A stretch of 64,000 bases of DNA from Actinomycetales bacterium. Its GTDB lineage: Bacteria; Actinomycetota; Actinomycetes; Mycobacteriales; Micromonosporaceae. The notes beneath the pieces are model-generated. The model had not been told where the DNA came from, searched no databases, and was given only the letters and a program-made list of their open reading frames with translations. Made by a program: the position numbers and the translations under genes. Below, one piece after another: positions 16,312-25,204 of this stretch (positions are counted from its first letter, which is position 1; each line of letters opens with the position of its first letter). The stretch spans positions 32,001 to 96,000 of the forward strand of contig PKFB01000051.1 in NCBI GenBank assembly GCA_002919305.1, written 5' to 3'.

Positions 16312-16559
16312 GGTTTTCCGGCGCTTCTGCGAAAGCGGGCTACGAGCAGGGGTTTGAATTGGGTTATGTGTATATGTCTGTTTTTGGTGAGGGGGAACTG
16401 ACTGAGGGTTGATGAGAAGAACACGAGGTCGGGTGTCGGCGCGTGGCAGTCGCGAACTGCCCGTCCGGGGAATCGGCGCTCGTTATGTCACCCCCACCTG
16501 CCAGGATCCGTCAGGTTTCTCCGACACCGCCGACACCGTTCTGGAGGCGAACCGCGGAC

Positions 16560-17618
16560 ATGAAAGCTGATCGACTGCTGTCGATCCTTCTGCTGCTACA
16601 GACCCGTGACCGGATCCCCGCCACGGAGCTGGCGAGGCGGCTGGAGGTATCGGTCCGTACGGTCTATCGGGACGTCGAGGCGTTGTCGGCGGCTGGAGTC
16701 CCGGTGTACACGGAGCGGGGCCGGAACGGAGGGATCGCCCTACTGCCCGGCTTCCGTACCGACGTCACGGGCATGACCGCCGACGAGGCGCGGGCGTTGT
16801 TCGTCCTGGCGACGCGTACCACCCACTCCGCCCTTGGACTGGACAAGGCGCTGGGGTCGGCGCTGCGTAAGGTGATGGCCGCGCTGCCCGCCCCACACCG
16901 GTCGGTCGCCGAACTGACCAGCCGCCGCATCCTGGTGGACCCGGACCGTTGGCTGTCGGACTCACCCCCGGCGGTGGACCTCACGGCGCTGCACCACGCG
17001 GTTCTCGCCGATCGACGACTGCGGATTCGGTACCGGCACAGCGGCCAGACCACGACGCGGACCTACACCGTAGATCCGTATGGGTTGGTTTCCAAGGCGG
17101 GCGTGTGGTACCTGGTCGCCGACCTGGATGGGCAAGCACGCCTGTTTCGAGCGGACCGACTGTCCAAAGTGACCCTCACTGACCAGCCGGTACAGCGCCG
17201 GAAAGGCGTGGAACTGGCGCAGGTGTGGGCGGAGCTCCGGCGCGAGGTGGAGCGGCGCGATGGGGGGATCCGGGTCACGGCGCGGGTTCGACGACAGCGA
17301 TTGGATCTGGTGCGACGGATTGTCGGCAGCTACCTGCCTCTCACGGTTCGGGACGAACGAGGCGTCGACGAGGCAGACGACCAGGCCGGCAGCGGCGGGG
17401 CAGACCCGGAAGAGTGGGTGTTGATCGAGGTCATCTACCCGGTTTCCGGTGCGATCCGTCAGCTGCTGCAGTTCGGCACGGATGTCGAGGTGCTTGACCC
17501 GCCCGAGGCCCGTCGAGACTTGGCGCGGACCGCCGCCGAGATCTGTGCGATGTACCGGGTGGGCGAGGGGGACGCGGATCATGACGTGTCACATCTCGCA
17601 ACGGCTGCCGCGTCGTAG
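16560..17618 (+). CDS. HTH-WYL-WCX transcriptional regulator
   Basis: A 352-residue protein from the ATG at 16560 (MKADRLLSILLLLQ), the usual N-terminus of the family; the open frame extends upstream to 16443 but that part is not family-like. The N-terminal HTH_11 winged helix reads IPATELARRLEVSVRTVYRDVEAL. A WYL domain is centred on TYTVDPYGLVSKAGVWYLVAD (near residues 200-220), and a WCX-type C-terminal domain follows. WYL domains sense small ligands or single-stranded nucleic acid. It probably regulates the divergent FAD oxidase gene. The Shine-Dalgarno sequence is distant (GGAGG 14 bp away), so the start is the least certain part. Confidence 0.88.
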   Translation: MKADRLLSILLLLQTRDRIPATELARRLEVSVRTVYRDVEALSAAGVPVYTERGRNGGIALLPGFRTDVTGMTADEARALFVLATRTTHSALGLDKALGSALRKVMAALPAPHRSVAELTSRRILVDPDRWLSDSPPAVDLTALHHAVLADRRLRIRYRHSGQTTTRTYTVDPYGLVSKAGVWYLVADLDGQARLFRADRLSKVTLTDQPVQRRKGVELAQVWAELRREVERRDGGIRVTARVRRQRLDLVRRIVGSYLPLTVRDERGVDEADDQAGSGGADPEEWVLIEVIYPVSGAIRQLLQFGTDVEVLDPPEARRDLARTAAEICAMYRVGEGDADHDVSHLATAAAS

Positions 17619-17850
17619 GCGTCAGGGAACGGCGAACGTGTACCCCGGGAGCCGGGTCACCGGGAGAGCAGGGAAATTCTGGGCCGGGTGTGAGGGGTGG
17701 GCGGCGTCGGTGTGACGTATCCGCGCTACGGCGTCGGGTCTGTGGGACCGGGTCCGGCGACCGCCGATCGGCGGGCGGCGGGTCGGGGCGCTACGTGACG
17801 GTCCGGTAGAGGTCGGGATGGGCCGAACGGTTGACAACGCGGCTATCCGT

Positions 17851-17869
17851 TGGGATCGTTACGATCCCA
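17851..17869. promoter_or_regulatory. Perfect dyad TGGGATCGTTACGATCCCA
   Basis: Nine-bp arms around a single T, preceded by TTGACA at 17831-17836. It could be an operator overlapping an upstream promoter, or a short hairpin. The surrounding 17619-17954 region has no gene; the SOS-type promoter at its right end is listed separately. Confidence 0.45.
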
Positions 17870-17917
17870 CAGTGTCTGATTTAGAGGGTACTTGACCGGT
17901 TCACGTCCGAAAGTCTC

Positions 17918-17946
17918 TTGACGACTATTCGAACGTGTGTTCTAAA
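17918..17946 (+). promoter_or_regulatory. LexA-controlled leaderless promoter (SOS box)
   Basis: A -35 TTGACG (17918-17923) and a -10 TCTAAA (17941-17946) are separated by exactly 17 bp. The spacer and the start of the -10 hold CGAACGTGTGTTCT (17930-17943), which matches the GAAC-N4-GTTC SOS box bound by LexA in actinobacteria. The predicted start site is within a few bases of the GTG at 17955, so the transcript would be leaderless. Confidence 0.7.
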
Positions 17947-17954
17947 GTCGCTGT

Positions 17955-18236
17955 GTGCAAATAGAACTGTGGTGGAACGGGATGGACTCCCCCGATCAGA
18001 GGCAGCGTGTCGCGCTGTACTGCGAAGACGGGCAATGGTCGGTTGAGCGTCGTGGGCCACACAAGGAGTACGCGATCACCCTGTGCCGGGATGAGGCTGA
18101 GGCGCGAGCTGAGCTGCACCGCCACCTGAAAGCCGCCAACGGCTACCGGTGGCAGCACATCGGTGGGCTCGCGTGGATGCTGCGGGCCCCAAAAGACAGC
18201 GCCGCCTCTGATCGATCAGTCATACAAGGCCGGTAA
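17955..18236 (+). CDS. Small hypothetical protein, predicted SOS-regulated
   Basis: A 93-residue protein starting at GTG 17955 (MQIELWWNGMDSPDQRQR). It is rich in tryptophan and charged residues (QWSVERRGPHKEYAITLCRDEAEARAELHRHL, GYRWQHIGGLAWMLRAP). It has no signal peptide or membrane segment, and no family I recognise. Its only strong clue is the upstream promoter with an SOS box across the RNA-polymerase site, suggesting induction by DNA damage. The compact beta-hairpin/helix appearance would suit a small binding or inhibitor protein, but that is speculation. Confidence 0.7.
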   Translation: MQIELWWNGMDSPDQRQRVALYCEDGQWSVERRGPHKEYAITLCRDEAEARAELHRHLKAANGYRWQHIGGLAWMLRAPKDSAASDRSVIQGR

Positions 18237-18275
18237 TCCGGGACGTTTCCGACGTGGGCGACGCATACTAAGGCG

Positions 18276-18623
18276 ATGGTGGGCGTGAAGCGGATTTACG
18301 ATCCCCCGGACCCCGCCGATGGTCGGCGCGTCCTCGTCGACCGGATATGGCCCCGCGGCTTGCGTAAGGAGGACGCTCCCTTCGACATCTGGCTGCGCGA
18401 CATTGCGCCCTCAACCCAGCTGCGTCGCTGGTATGGCCACGACCCGGAACGCTTCGACGAGTTCAGCCGGCGATACCAGGCAGAACTGCACGACGCTGCG
18501 CACGCGGACGCATTCGCGCGACTGCAGGAATACGCCAAGGCGGGGCCGGTCACACTGCTGACCGCCACCCGCGATCTTGACCACGCGCACACGGCGGTGC
18601 TGGCGAAGCTCCTCGCCGACTGA
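18276..18623 (+). CDS. DUF488 family protein
   Basis: A 115-residue protein with the family hallmark VKRIYDPPDPADGRRVLVDRIWPRGL at its N-terminus, followed by WLRDIAPSTQLRRWYGHDPERFDEFSRRY and a conserved TLLTATRDLDHAHTAVL near the C-terminus. Complete for the family (usually 115-125 residues). The biochemical role is undefined. It lies 39 bp after the putative SOS gene on the same strand, so read-through co-expression is possible. Confidence 0.9.
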   Translation: MVGVKRIYDPPDPADGRRVLVDRIWPRGLRKEDAPFDIWLRDIAPSTQLRRWYGHDPERFDEFSRRYQAELHDAAHADAFARLQEYAKAGPVTLLTATRDLDHAHTAVLAKLLAD

Positions 18624-18949
18624 CCGAAGGCGGCGGGGCTGCAACGTCGGGGATTCAACGTCTGGGCTTCAGTGCTCGGACCGGCCGCCTGCGCTCCGTG
18701 CAGCCTGTGTCGCGTGGTGCGGGTGTGGGGCGGTGTTCGCGGCGAGCGACTGATAGGCGGTCCATCCCCATCAGGGGCAGTCTCCTGTGCAGGCGCTGAA
18801 GAACAGAGCACTGAAGACACCCCGATCCAAATAAATTGGATGAATCGTGATAGCTCACCTGTAGGTGACGCAATGTTCAGGCGGCGGAGTGTGGGGCGGC
18901 TCGCAGCGGGGAACAGCGGGGAGGGGTTCCCGGATGAAGGAGGCCGCCG
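18624..18949. other. Intergenic region with two small dyads upstream of the DedA gene
   Basis: No gene. It contains ATCCAA-ATAAA-TTGGAT (18825-18841) and the palindrome TCACCTGTAGGTGA (18855-18868), both within 130 bp upstream of the DedA-family start codon. They are candidate operators. AT-rich ATAAATTGGAT could contribute to a promoter. Confidence 0.4.
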
Positions 18950-19717
18950 GTGTCGCCGAGCCATCTACAGGCCCGGTCGGGCCAAGGAACCGAAGGTCTA
19001 ACCGGGCTGGCTGGCTGGGTCGCCGACGTGATCGAGGCCCTCGGCGCGGTGGGGGTTGGGCTCCTGATCGCTTTGGAGAACCTGTTCCCACCCATCCCCA
19101 GTGAAGTGGTGCTCCCCTTGGCGGGCTTCCTGGCCGCCGAAGGTCGGATGCATCCGGTAGCGGTCCTCGTCGCCGCTACGATCGGCGCCTTGTTTGGGGC
19201 CTTGGTGCTCTATGGCCTGGGCGCCTGGTTGGGGGAGGAGCGGATTCGACGCCTGGTGCGCCGCGTACCACTGCTACAGGAATCCGACCTGGACCGCGCG
19301 GTCGCCTGGTTCCAGCGATACGGCCGAATCGCGGTGCTGGTGGGCCGGATGGTGCCGGTGGTCCGCAGCCTCATCTCGGTACCGGCGGGAGTGGAACGCA
19401 TGCCGCTACCCCAGTTCATACTGCTGACCACGCTGGGCAGCCTGATCTGGAACTCGGTGTTCATTGGGCTGGGGATAACTCTTGGAGAACGGTGGCGCAG
19501 CGTGGGCCACTACAGCGATTGGATCAACACGGCGATCCTGGTGCTCCTCGTGGGGGCGATCGCGTGGTTTGTGATAGGGCGCCTTCGGCGGCGCCGGAGC
19601 GCGTCGCGGCCTGGCCCGAGCGAGCAGGGTGGCGTGGGAGTGGGCAAGGCACCGAACGACCGTGACCCGCGGCGTGTGGCGCCATCGAGCGGTACTGACC
19701 GCAGTGACAGCGCCTGA
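18950..19717 (+). CDS. DedA/SNARE-associated family membrane protein
   Basis: A 255-residue protein starting at GTG 18950, AAGGAGG 6 bp upstream. It has the DedA signature region ALENLFPPIPSEVVLPLAGFLA and the later F-x-R-(Y)GRIAVLVGRMVPVVRSLISVPAGVERMPLPQF with its conserved arginines and proline. Four to five membrane segments; hydrophilic basic C-terminal tail of about 50 residues (RRRRSASRPG onward). Known relatives are transporters or flippases for lipid carriers and affect envelope homeostasis. Confidence 0.9.
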   Translation: MSPSHLQARSGQGTEGLTGLAGWVADVIEALGAVGVGLLIALENLFPPIPSEVVLPLAGFLAAEGRMHPVAVLVAATIGALFGALVLYGLGAWLGEERIRRLVRRVPLLQESDLDRAVAWFQRYGRIAVLVGRMVPVVRSLISVPAGVERMPLPQFILLTTLGSLIWNSVFIGLGITLGERWRSVGHYSDWINTAILVLLVGAIAWFVIGRLRRRRSASRPGPSEQGGVGVGKAPNDRDPRRVAPSSGTDRSDSA

Positions 19718-19876
19718 TGAGGGCCCTGGTGCCGCCTCCAGTGCGAGAATCCCGGACCGCGACTAGCGGGTGTGACACCGGGTGGGACGAGGGGCCAGCG
19801 CCGCTTCGGACAACTGCTTCAGGTACTCGACTTCAGGCGTTTGGATGAACCAAGCCCGCAAGGCGCGGTGTACGCG

Positions 19877-20368
19877 TTAGCCGTCGGAGAGCCAAGCCTC
19901 GTCGTCGGTGACGTGGGCCAGGAACCGCTGGAGTGACCGGCGCAGCGTCTGGATCTCCGCCTGGCTCATTCCCGCCACGAGTTCGTCCTCCAGCTGTAGC
20001 AGCGGACCACTTAACCGCGTCAGCAACCGTTCGGCGCGGGGAGTCAACACCAGACGGCGGGTACGCCCGGAGGCGCCAGGCTCCCGCCGTAGGTATGCGG
20101 TCTGTTCCAAGCCGTTGATCATTTCGTGCAACGACTGGCGTGACACCCCTAGTTGGCGGGCCAGCTCGGATGTCGTGAGTTCGGGTTCCTCACGCAGCTG
20201 GGCGAGCAGCCCCAGCTGCCGGATGGTCAGCCCGTGCCGTCGCAGCTCCCGGTCAGCACGCTGTGTCGTCACGGTGAAGGCGTAAGCGAGCAGGTACGGG
20301 ATTGACGTGGTCACCGGGCGGCCGGTCTCGAATCGCGGGTGCGCGGCCAGGCGTCCAGGTCGGCTCAT
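19877..20368 (-). CDS. MarR-family transcriptional regulator
   Basis: A 163-residue protein if started at ATG 20368 (MSRPGRLAAH); the frame is open to 20470 and starts are uncertain because only a weak GAGGTG lies upstream. It has a MarR winged helix: LTIRQLGLLAQLREEPELTTSELARQLGVSRQSLHEMINGLEQTAYLRREPGASGRTRRLVLTPRAE. Divergent from a Drr-type ABC exporter and separated from it by about 170 bp containing a 15-bp dyad, so it probably represses that exporter and itself. MarR proteins of this kind respond to phenolic or amphipathic compounds. Confidence 0.88.
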   Translation of the reverse strand: MSRPGRLAAHPRFETGRPVTTSIPYLLAYAFTVTTQRADRELRRHGLTIRQLGLLAQLREEPELTTSELARQLGVSRQSLHEMINGLEQTAYLRREPGASGRTRRLVLTPRAERLLTRLSGPLLQLEDELVAGMSQAEIQTLRRSLQRFLAHVTDDEAWLSDG

Positions 20369-20389
20369 TCTCTGATTCACACCTCGATT

Positions 20390-20404
20390 GTCAGGCTCCC
20401 TGAC
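20390..20404. promoter_or_regulatory. Candidate MarR operator
   Basis: GTCAGGCTCCCTGAC: perfect 6-bp arms around CTC, 22 bp upstream of the proposed MarR start, in the divergent promoter region. Upstream of the exporter there is also a TATATA at about 20519 that could serve as its -10. Confidence 0.5.
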
Positions 20405-20537
20405 GGTTTTACGTATTTCACGCCTACGCTTTGGCGGGCGCCGCGCGTCAGATACCTGATCTGCAACCAATCAATCCATTAGCTCGCCGACATGAGCTGT
20501 GTCATTTTGTGTCCGCTTTATATAGAAAGAGGTTTTC

Positions 20538-21529
20538 GTGATTGGGGCTCGGGCTCTGACTCGCCGTTTCACCGTGGGAAAACAGGTTGTGGAAGCTGTC
20601 CGCGGCCTTGATCTGACGATCGAGGCGGGAGAACTGGTGGCCGTTTTGGGGCCTAACGGCGCGGGGAAATCCACCACGCTGCGAATGCTGACCACATTGC
20701 TGCCGCCAAGCTCGGGCACTGCGATCATCGCTGGACACGACGTGGTCGCCGACCCGGCGGGCACCCGTCGGCGAATCGGATATGTGGGGCAAGGGCGCAG
20801 CACCGGCGATTACTTTCGGGTCCGCGACGAACTCATCACCCAGGGACGTTGTTACGGCATGAGTCGCGCCGAGGCGCGCCGCCGAGCCGACGAATTGCTC
20901 GCCGCGTTGGAACTGGAGGCCCTCGCCACCCGGACATCCGAGACCCTCTCCGGTGAGCAACGGCGTCGGCTCGACGTCGCCATCGGACTGATCCACCGGC
21001 CGCTGCTGCTGTTCCTGGACGAGCCCTCCACAGGGCTGGACCCCAGACCCGGGCCAATCTCGCCGGACATATCCGGAGGCTGCATCGGGAGTTGGGGACC
21101 ACCATCGTGTTCACCACGCACTATCTGGATGAGGCCGACGCGTTGGCCGAGCGGGTGATCATCATCGATCACGGACGGGTAATCGCCGACGATTCCCCCG
21201 TCCGTCTGAAAGCGGAGCTGGCTGGAGACCGACTCACGCTCACCACCACCGATGAGGCCACGGCCGTACACGCCGCGCAGATCGCACGCCGCCTCCCCCG
21301 GGGCCACGAGGGCGACACCGAGGGAACAGCGGTGCGGGTACGCGCGAGCGAAGGCGACGCGCTTCTGCCCGAGCTACTGCGCGTCCTTCAGGACACGGGC
21401 GTGACCGTGCGTACCGCTGATATCCGGCGCCCCACGCTCGACGACGTCTTCTTCGCCCTCACTGGCCGCCGCCTGTGCGAGGACACCGTCGGCGCTACCG
21501 ACGCTCCTGACACCCCTGACGCCCTCTGA
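20538..21529 (+). pseudogene. Daunorubicin-resistance-type ABC transporter ATPase, frameshifted
   Basis: Frame 1 (GTG 20538) encodes an ATPase with Walker A GPNGAGKST, Q-loop-like YVGQGRSTGDYF, signature LSGEQRRRLDVAIGL and Walker B LLLFLDEPSTGLDP. Directly after LDP the frame is lost; the correct continuation (NLAGHIRRLHRELGTTIVFTT, then HYLDEADALAERV, H-loop) is in another frame and runs to 21529. The break is at a CCCC run, 21041-21044: one extra C would restore LDPQTRANL. So either a real one-base deletion or a sequencing error. As read, the H-loop is lost and the ATPase would be inactive. DrrA-like ATPases power export of drugs with the following permease. Confidence 0.85.
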
Positions 21530-21601
21530 CCGCCGGCCAGGTGCCACACGGTCAGCCGTCCCACAAACCCAGGTGCCCTCCGCGATCGTCAAGGAGTCGT
21601 C

Positions 21602-22291
21602 ATGAAGCTGCTCACCGATACCACCACTGTGTTCACCCGGGAGATGGGGCCGGTCCTGCGTAACCCCGCCGGCTTAGTGCTCCTGATGGCTCAACCATTG
21701 GTGTTTCTGCCGATGTTCGGCCCGCTGCTGAGTGGTATTGAGGTACCGGTCGCCGACGGCGACTCAGCCTGGCAGTGGTTTGTCCCAGCCATCCTGGTCA
21801 TGACCGGTGGGTTCGCCACCGGCGGCGCCGGCTACGAGCTGACCACTGAACTTGGTGGCGGCTCGCTGGAACGGCTGCTTGTCACTCCGTTGAATCGCGC
21901 CGCGATTCTGCTGGGCAAGACCTTCAAGGAGAGCGCCGCGCTGCTTGGCCTGGTCCTGCTGGTCGTCCTGGGGATCGGGTTGGGGGCGTTCACCATCGGG
22001 TTGGTGATCGTCAGCCGCCACTCGCCAGGGCTGTTCTGGGGTGTGCAGCAGGTTCTCCTGTTCCCCTTGGTGCTGCTGTCAGGCGTTCTGCTGCCCGTGG
22101 AGTCGGCACCGGGATGGCTCATCGTCGCCTCCCAGATCAACCCGATCACGTTCATCGTGGAGGCCGAGCGGCTGCTGTTTGCGGGCGAGATCATCCGGTT
22201 TGTGGTTCTGTACGGCGGCATCGCCGCCGCCTTCATCGCCGCGGCCGGGCTGTTCGTGGGGATCCGGGCCATGCGTCGCGCCGCCCTGTAG
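21602..22291 (+). CDS. ABC-2 type exporter permease (DrrB-like), shortened
   Basis: A 229-residue membrane protein, ATG at 21602 preceded by AAGGAG. It has ABC-2 features: AQPLVFLPMFGPLL, GGFATGGAGYELTTELGGGSLERLLVTPLNRAAILLGKTFKE, FWGVQQVLLFPLVLLSGVLLPVE and NPITFIVEAERLLFAG. DrrB proteins are usually about 250-280 residues; the shortfall seems to lie after KTFKESAALLG, where a membrane segment and an F/GF-rich loop are normally found. It would form an exporter with the ATPase upstream; with that gene frameshifted the system may be inactive. Confidence 0.8.
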   Translation: MKLLTDTTTVFTREMGPVLRNPAGLVLLMAQPLVFLPMFGPLLSGIEVPVADGDSAWQWFVPAILVMTGGFATGGAGYELTTELGGGSLERLLVTPLNRAAILLGKTFKESAALLGLVLLVVLGIGLGAFTIGLVIVSRHSPGLFWGVQQVLLFPLVLLSGVLLPVESAPGWLIVASQINPITFIVEAERLLFAGEIIRFVVLYGGIAAAFIAAAGLFVGIRAMRRAAL

Positions 22292-22595
22292 GACGACACC
22301 GAAAGACGGGTTCGTAAGACCTGTCCGTCATCTCACCCCTTGAATCCGGTCAGCTTGCGCATCCGGGGTCGGGTACGCGCGCTGAGCCAGCCGGTCGGCG
22401 GCGCCCGGCCCCGGTGTCCGCCTCGAGCGCCTGCTCCGAGTGCCAGCCCCAATGAGAGCTGGATGAGAGCCCAACCGACGACGATCCGCCCAATCCGGGC
22501 CAAGAGCCGACGACGCGGCCGGAGCGATCCGGTTTGTCACCACCGGCAGCGGGTAGCCGGATAACGGTCGGGCAAGCAACCGGGGGAGGAGCACT
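22292..22595. other. Intergenic region upstream of the Clp ATPase
   Basis: No convincing gene. A minus-strand frame ending at about 22340 encodes RIVVGWALIQLSLGLALGAGA, a plausible membrane segment, but lacks an ATG or GTG start and may be chance. No HspR or CIRCE heat-shock element was seen. Confidence 0.3.
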
Positions 22596-25139
22596 ATGGC
22601 GACCGGTTTCTGGGGTCCTGGGGACTACGGGCCAGACCCGTTCGAGGAATTCCTGGCCAGGTTCTTCGGCGGTGTGCCGGGGCAGGGGCCTCGACGGATC
22701 GACCTCACCCGTCTGATGAGCCAAGACGCGCGGGAGGTGATCACCTCTGCGGCGCGGAAGGCCGCCGACCTGGGCAGCGCGGATCTGGACACCGAACACC
22801 TGTTGTGGGCGGTCACCCAGCGGGAATCGCTGCACCAGTGGCTGGCCCGCGCTGGCGCTGACCCGTCCGCCCTCGCCGCTGAGATCGAGCGGCGTGGCCG
22901 GCGGGGCGCGCCCCGGGACCAGGCGCCCGCGTTGACCCCGGCGGCCAAACGGGCACTGATCCAAGCCCACCAGATCTCCCGCTCGCTCGGCTCCTCCTAC
23001 CTGGGGCCCGAGCACATCCTGCTGGCTCTGACCCTGAACCGGGAGTCGGCGGCGGGACGCCTGCTGGCGGCCCGCGGCGTCACCCCGGACACCCTGCAGC
23101 AGGCGACGACGGCGGTGGAGCGGTCCACCGCCGCGCCCGCCAACCGGTCCGCCGGTGGCAGCACCCCCACCTTGGACCGGTATGGGCGGGACCTGACCGA
23201 GCTGGCGCGTGACGGCGGAATCGACCCGGTGGTCGGTCGGGCCAACGAAATAGAACAGTGCGTGGAGGTGCTCGCCCGGCGTACCAAAAACAACCCGGTG
23301 CTGATCGGGGAGGCCGGGGTCGGGAAGACGGCCATCGTCGAAGGACTCGCCCAACGCATCGTCGACGGTGACGTGCCTCGAGTGCTGGCCGACAAACGGC
23401 TCATCCAGCTCGATCTGACCAGCCTGGTGGCGGGGACCCGCTACCGCGGGGACTTCGAGGAGCGCATGAAGAACGTCATCGATGAGATCCGAGCGCATTC
23501 TGATGAGCTGATCGTGTTCATCGATGAGATCCACACCATGGTGGGGATCGGAGCCGGGGAAGGCAGCAGCGCGGACGCGGCGAACATGCTCAAACCCGCG
23601 TTGGCGCGAGGTGAGCTGCATGTCGTGGGCGCCACCACCTTGGACGAGTACCGGCGTTACGTGGAGAAGGACCCAGCGCTGGAACGGCGACTTCAGCCGA
23701 TCCTGGTGTCGGAACCGAGCGTGTCGGACACCATCGAGATCCTGCGCGGCCTGCGGGACCGCTACGAGGCGCACCACGGGGTCCGGTTCACCGACGAGGC
23801 GCTGGTCGCCGCGGCGCAACTGTCCGCGCGGTACCTGACCGACCGGTTCCTGCCGGATAAAGCGATCGACCTGATCGATCAGGCGGGCGCGCGGGTGCAA
23901 CTGCGCAGCCGCGCCCCCGACACCGACACTCGCCACCTCGAGGAGCGTCTGGAGCAGCTGCTCCGGGACAAGGACCAGGCGGTCGCTGACGAGCAGTACG
24001 AGCGCGCCAGCCAGCTGCGGGACCAGATCCACCAGTTGCGGCAACAGATCGAGCAGACCCAGCAGGATGAGGCCGAGGTGCCGCGGGTGACCGCTGAGGA
24101 CATCGCCGAAGTGGTCTCCCGAGCCACCGGCATCCCGGCTCACCAGCTCACCGAGGAAGAGCGGGAGCGGCTGAGCAACCTGGAGCAGCGGCTGCACCAG
24201 AGGCTGATTGATCAGAATGACGCGGTCAGCGTGGTGGCGCAGGCGATCCGACGCTCCCGGACCGGGTTGAGCGACCCGAACCGGCCCATCGGCAGTTTCC
24301 TGTTCCTCGGACCGACCGGGGTGGGCAAGACCGAACTGGCCCGGGCGTTGGCCGAGGTCCTCTTCGGGGACCAGGACCGGATGATCCGGCTAGACATGAG
24401 CGAGTTCCAGGAGCGGCACACCGTCAGCCGGCTCATGGGCGCGCCTCCGGGGTACGTCGGCTATGAGGAGGCCGGCCAGTTCACCGAGGCGGTACGCCGG
24501 CGCCCGTACTCGGTGGTCCTGTTGGACGAGATCGAGAAGGCGCATCCGGATGTGTTCAATGTGTTGCTGCAGGTCCTCGACGACGGTCGGCTCACCGATA
24601 GCCAGGGGCGTACGGTCAACTTCCGCAACACCGTTCTGATCATGACCAGCAACCTGGGGTCGGAACTGATCGCCGATACCCGCGGCACTCTCGGGTTCGC
24701 CGCCAACGGCGACGGACGGGAGGACGGGCGCGACACCGAGCTGCGGCAGCGGATTATGCGGCGGCTCCGGGAGGAGCTGCGTCCGGAGTTCCTCAACCGG
24801 ATCGACGAGATCGTGATCTTCCGCCGTCTGGAGCCGGTTCAGGTAGAGCAGATTACCGATCTGCTGCTGGAGCAGACCCGGCGCCGCCTGCATGCCCAGG
24901 ACATCACGATCGAGTTCACGCGCCCAGCCATTCAATGGTTGGTCGAGCACGGCTACGAGCCGGCTTTCGGGGCCCGCCCGATGCGGCGCACCATTCAACG
25001 CGCCGTGGACAATCCGCTGTCGGAGATGCTGCTGGACGGGCGGCTGGTTCCGGGCCAACAGGTCACTGTGGACGCCCGAGACGATCAGTTGGTCTTCGAT
25101 GTCACCCGGACCCGGCACGAGGAGCCCGCCCATACCTGA
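22596..25139 (+). CDS. ClpC-type AAA+ unfoldase (Clp protease ATP-binding subunit)
   Basis: An 847-residue Hsp100 protein with GGGGGAGGAG before the ATG. A glycine/aromatic leader ([20 protein letters not shown]) precedes two Clp-N repeats (about 45-180). AAA-1 has Walker A GEAGVGKT (about 238) and Walker [11 protein letters not shown] short middle region has a UVR-like motif ([20 protein letters not shown]), typical of ClpC and not the long ClpB coiled coil. AAA-2 has GPTGVGKT (about 572) and [10 protein letters not shown] tripeptide LGF in the [10 protein letters not shown] loop is a candidate ClpP-docking site. It unfolds proteins for ClpP or refolds them. The leader marks it as a secondary actinobacterial paralogue, not the housekeeping ClpC1. 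Confidence 0.92.
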   Translation: MATGFWGPGDYGPDPFEEFLARFFGGVPGQGPRRIDLTRLMSQDAREVITSAARKAADLGSADLDTEHLLWAVTQRESLHQWLARAGADPSALAAEIERRGRRGAPRDQAPALTPAAKRALIQAHQISRSLGSSYLGPEHILLALTLNRESAAGRLLAARGVTPDTLQQATTAVERSTAAPANRSAGGSTPTLDRYGRDLTELARDGGIDPVVGRANEIEQCVEVLARRTKNNPVLIGEAGVGKTAIVEGLAQRIVDGDVPRVLADKRLIQLDLTSLVAGTRYRGDFEERMKNVIDEIRAHSDELIVFIDEIHTMVGIGAGEGSSADAANMLKPALARGELHVVGATTLDEYRRYVEKDPALERRLQPILVSEPSVSDTIEILRGLRDRYEAHHGVRFTDEALVAAAQLSARYLTDRFLPDKAIDLIDQAGARVQLRSRAPDTDTRHLEERLEQLLRDKDQAVADEQYERASQLRDQIHQLRQQIEQTQQDEAEVPRVTAEDIAEVVSRATGIPAHQLTEEERERLSNLEQRLHQRLIDQNDAVSVVAQAIRRSRTGLSDPNRPIGSFLFLGPTGVGKTELARALAEVLFGDQDRMIRLDMSEFQERHTVSRLMGAPPGYVGYEEAGQFTEAVRRRPYSVVLLDEIEKAHPDVFNVLLQVLDDGRLTDSQGRTVNFRNTVLIMTSNLGSELIADTRGTLGFAANGDGREDGRDTELRQRIMRRLREELRPEFLNRIDEIVIFRRLEPVQVEQITDLLLEQTRRRLHAQDITIEFTRPAIQWLVEHGYEPAFGARPMRRTIQRAVDNPLSEMLLDGRLVPGQQVTVDARDDQLVFDVTRTRHEEPAHT

Positions 25140-25204
25140 GTGCACATCCCCGCGTGTCCTGGCGTCCTGTGGTGGATCCAGCCTCAGGCATACAGACGTA
25201 TATG

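Noticed and set aside
22350..24197. Long minus-strand open frame (615 codons) opposite clpC
   Set aside because: Antisense to a well-conserved AAA+ gene; composition is Gln/Arg/His/Gly-rich as expected for the complement of high-GC coding DNA.
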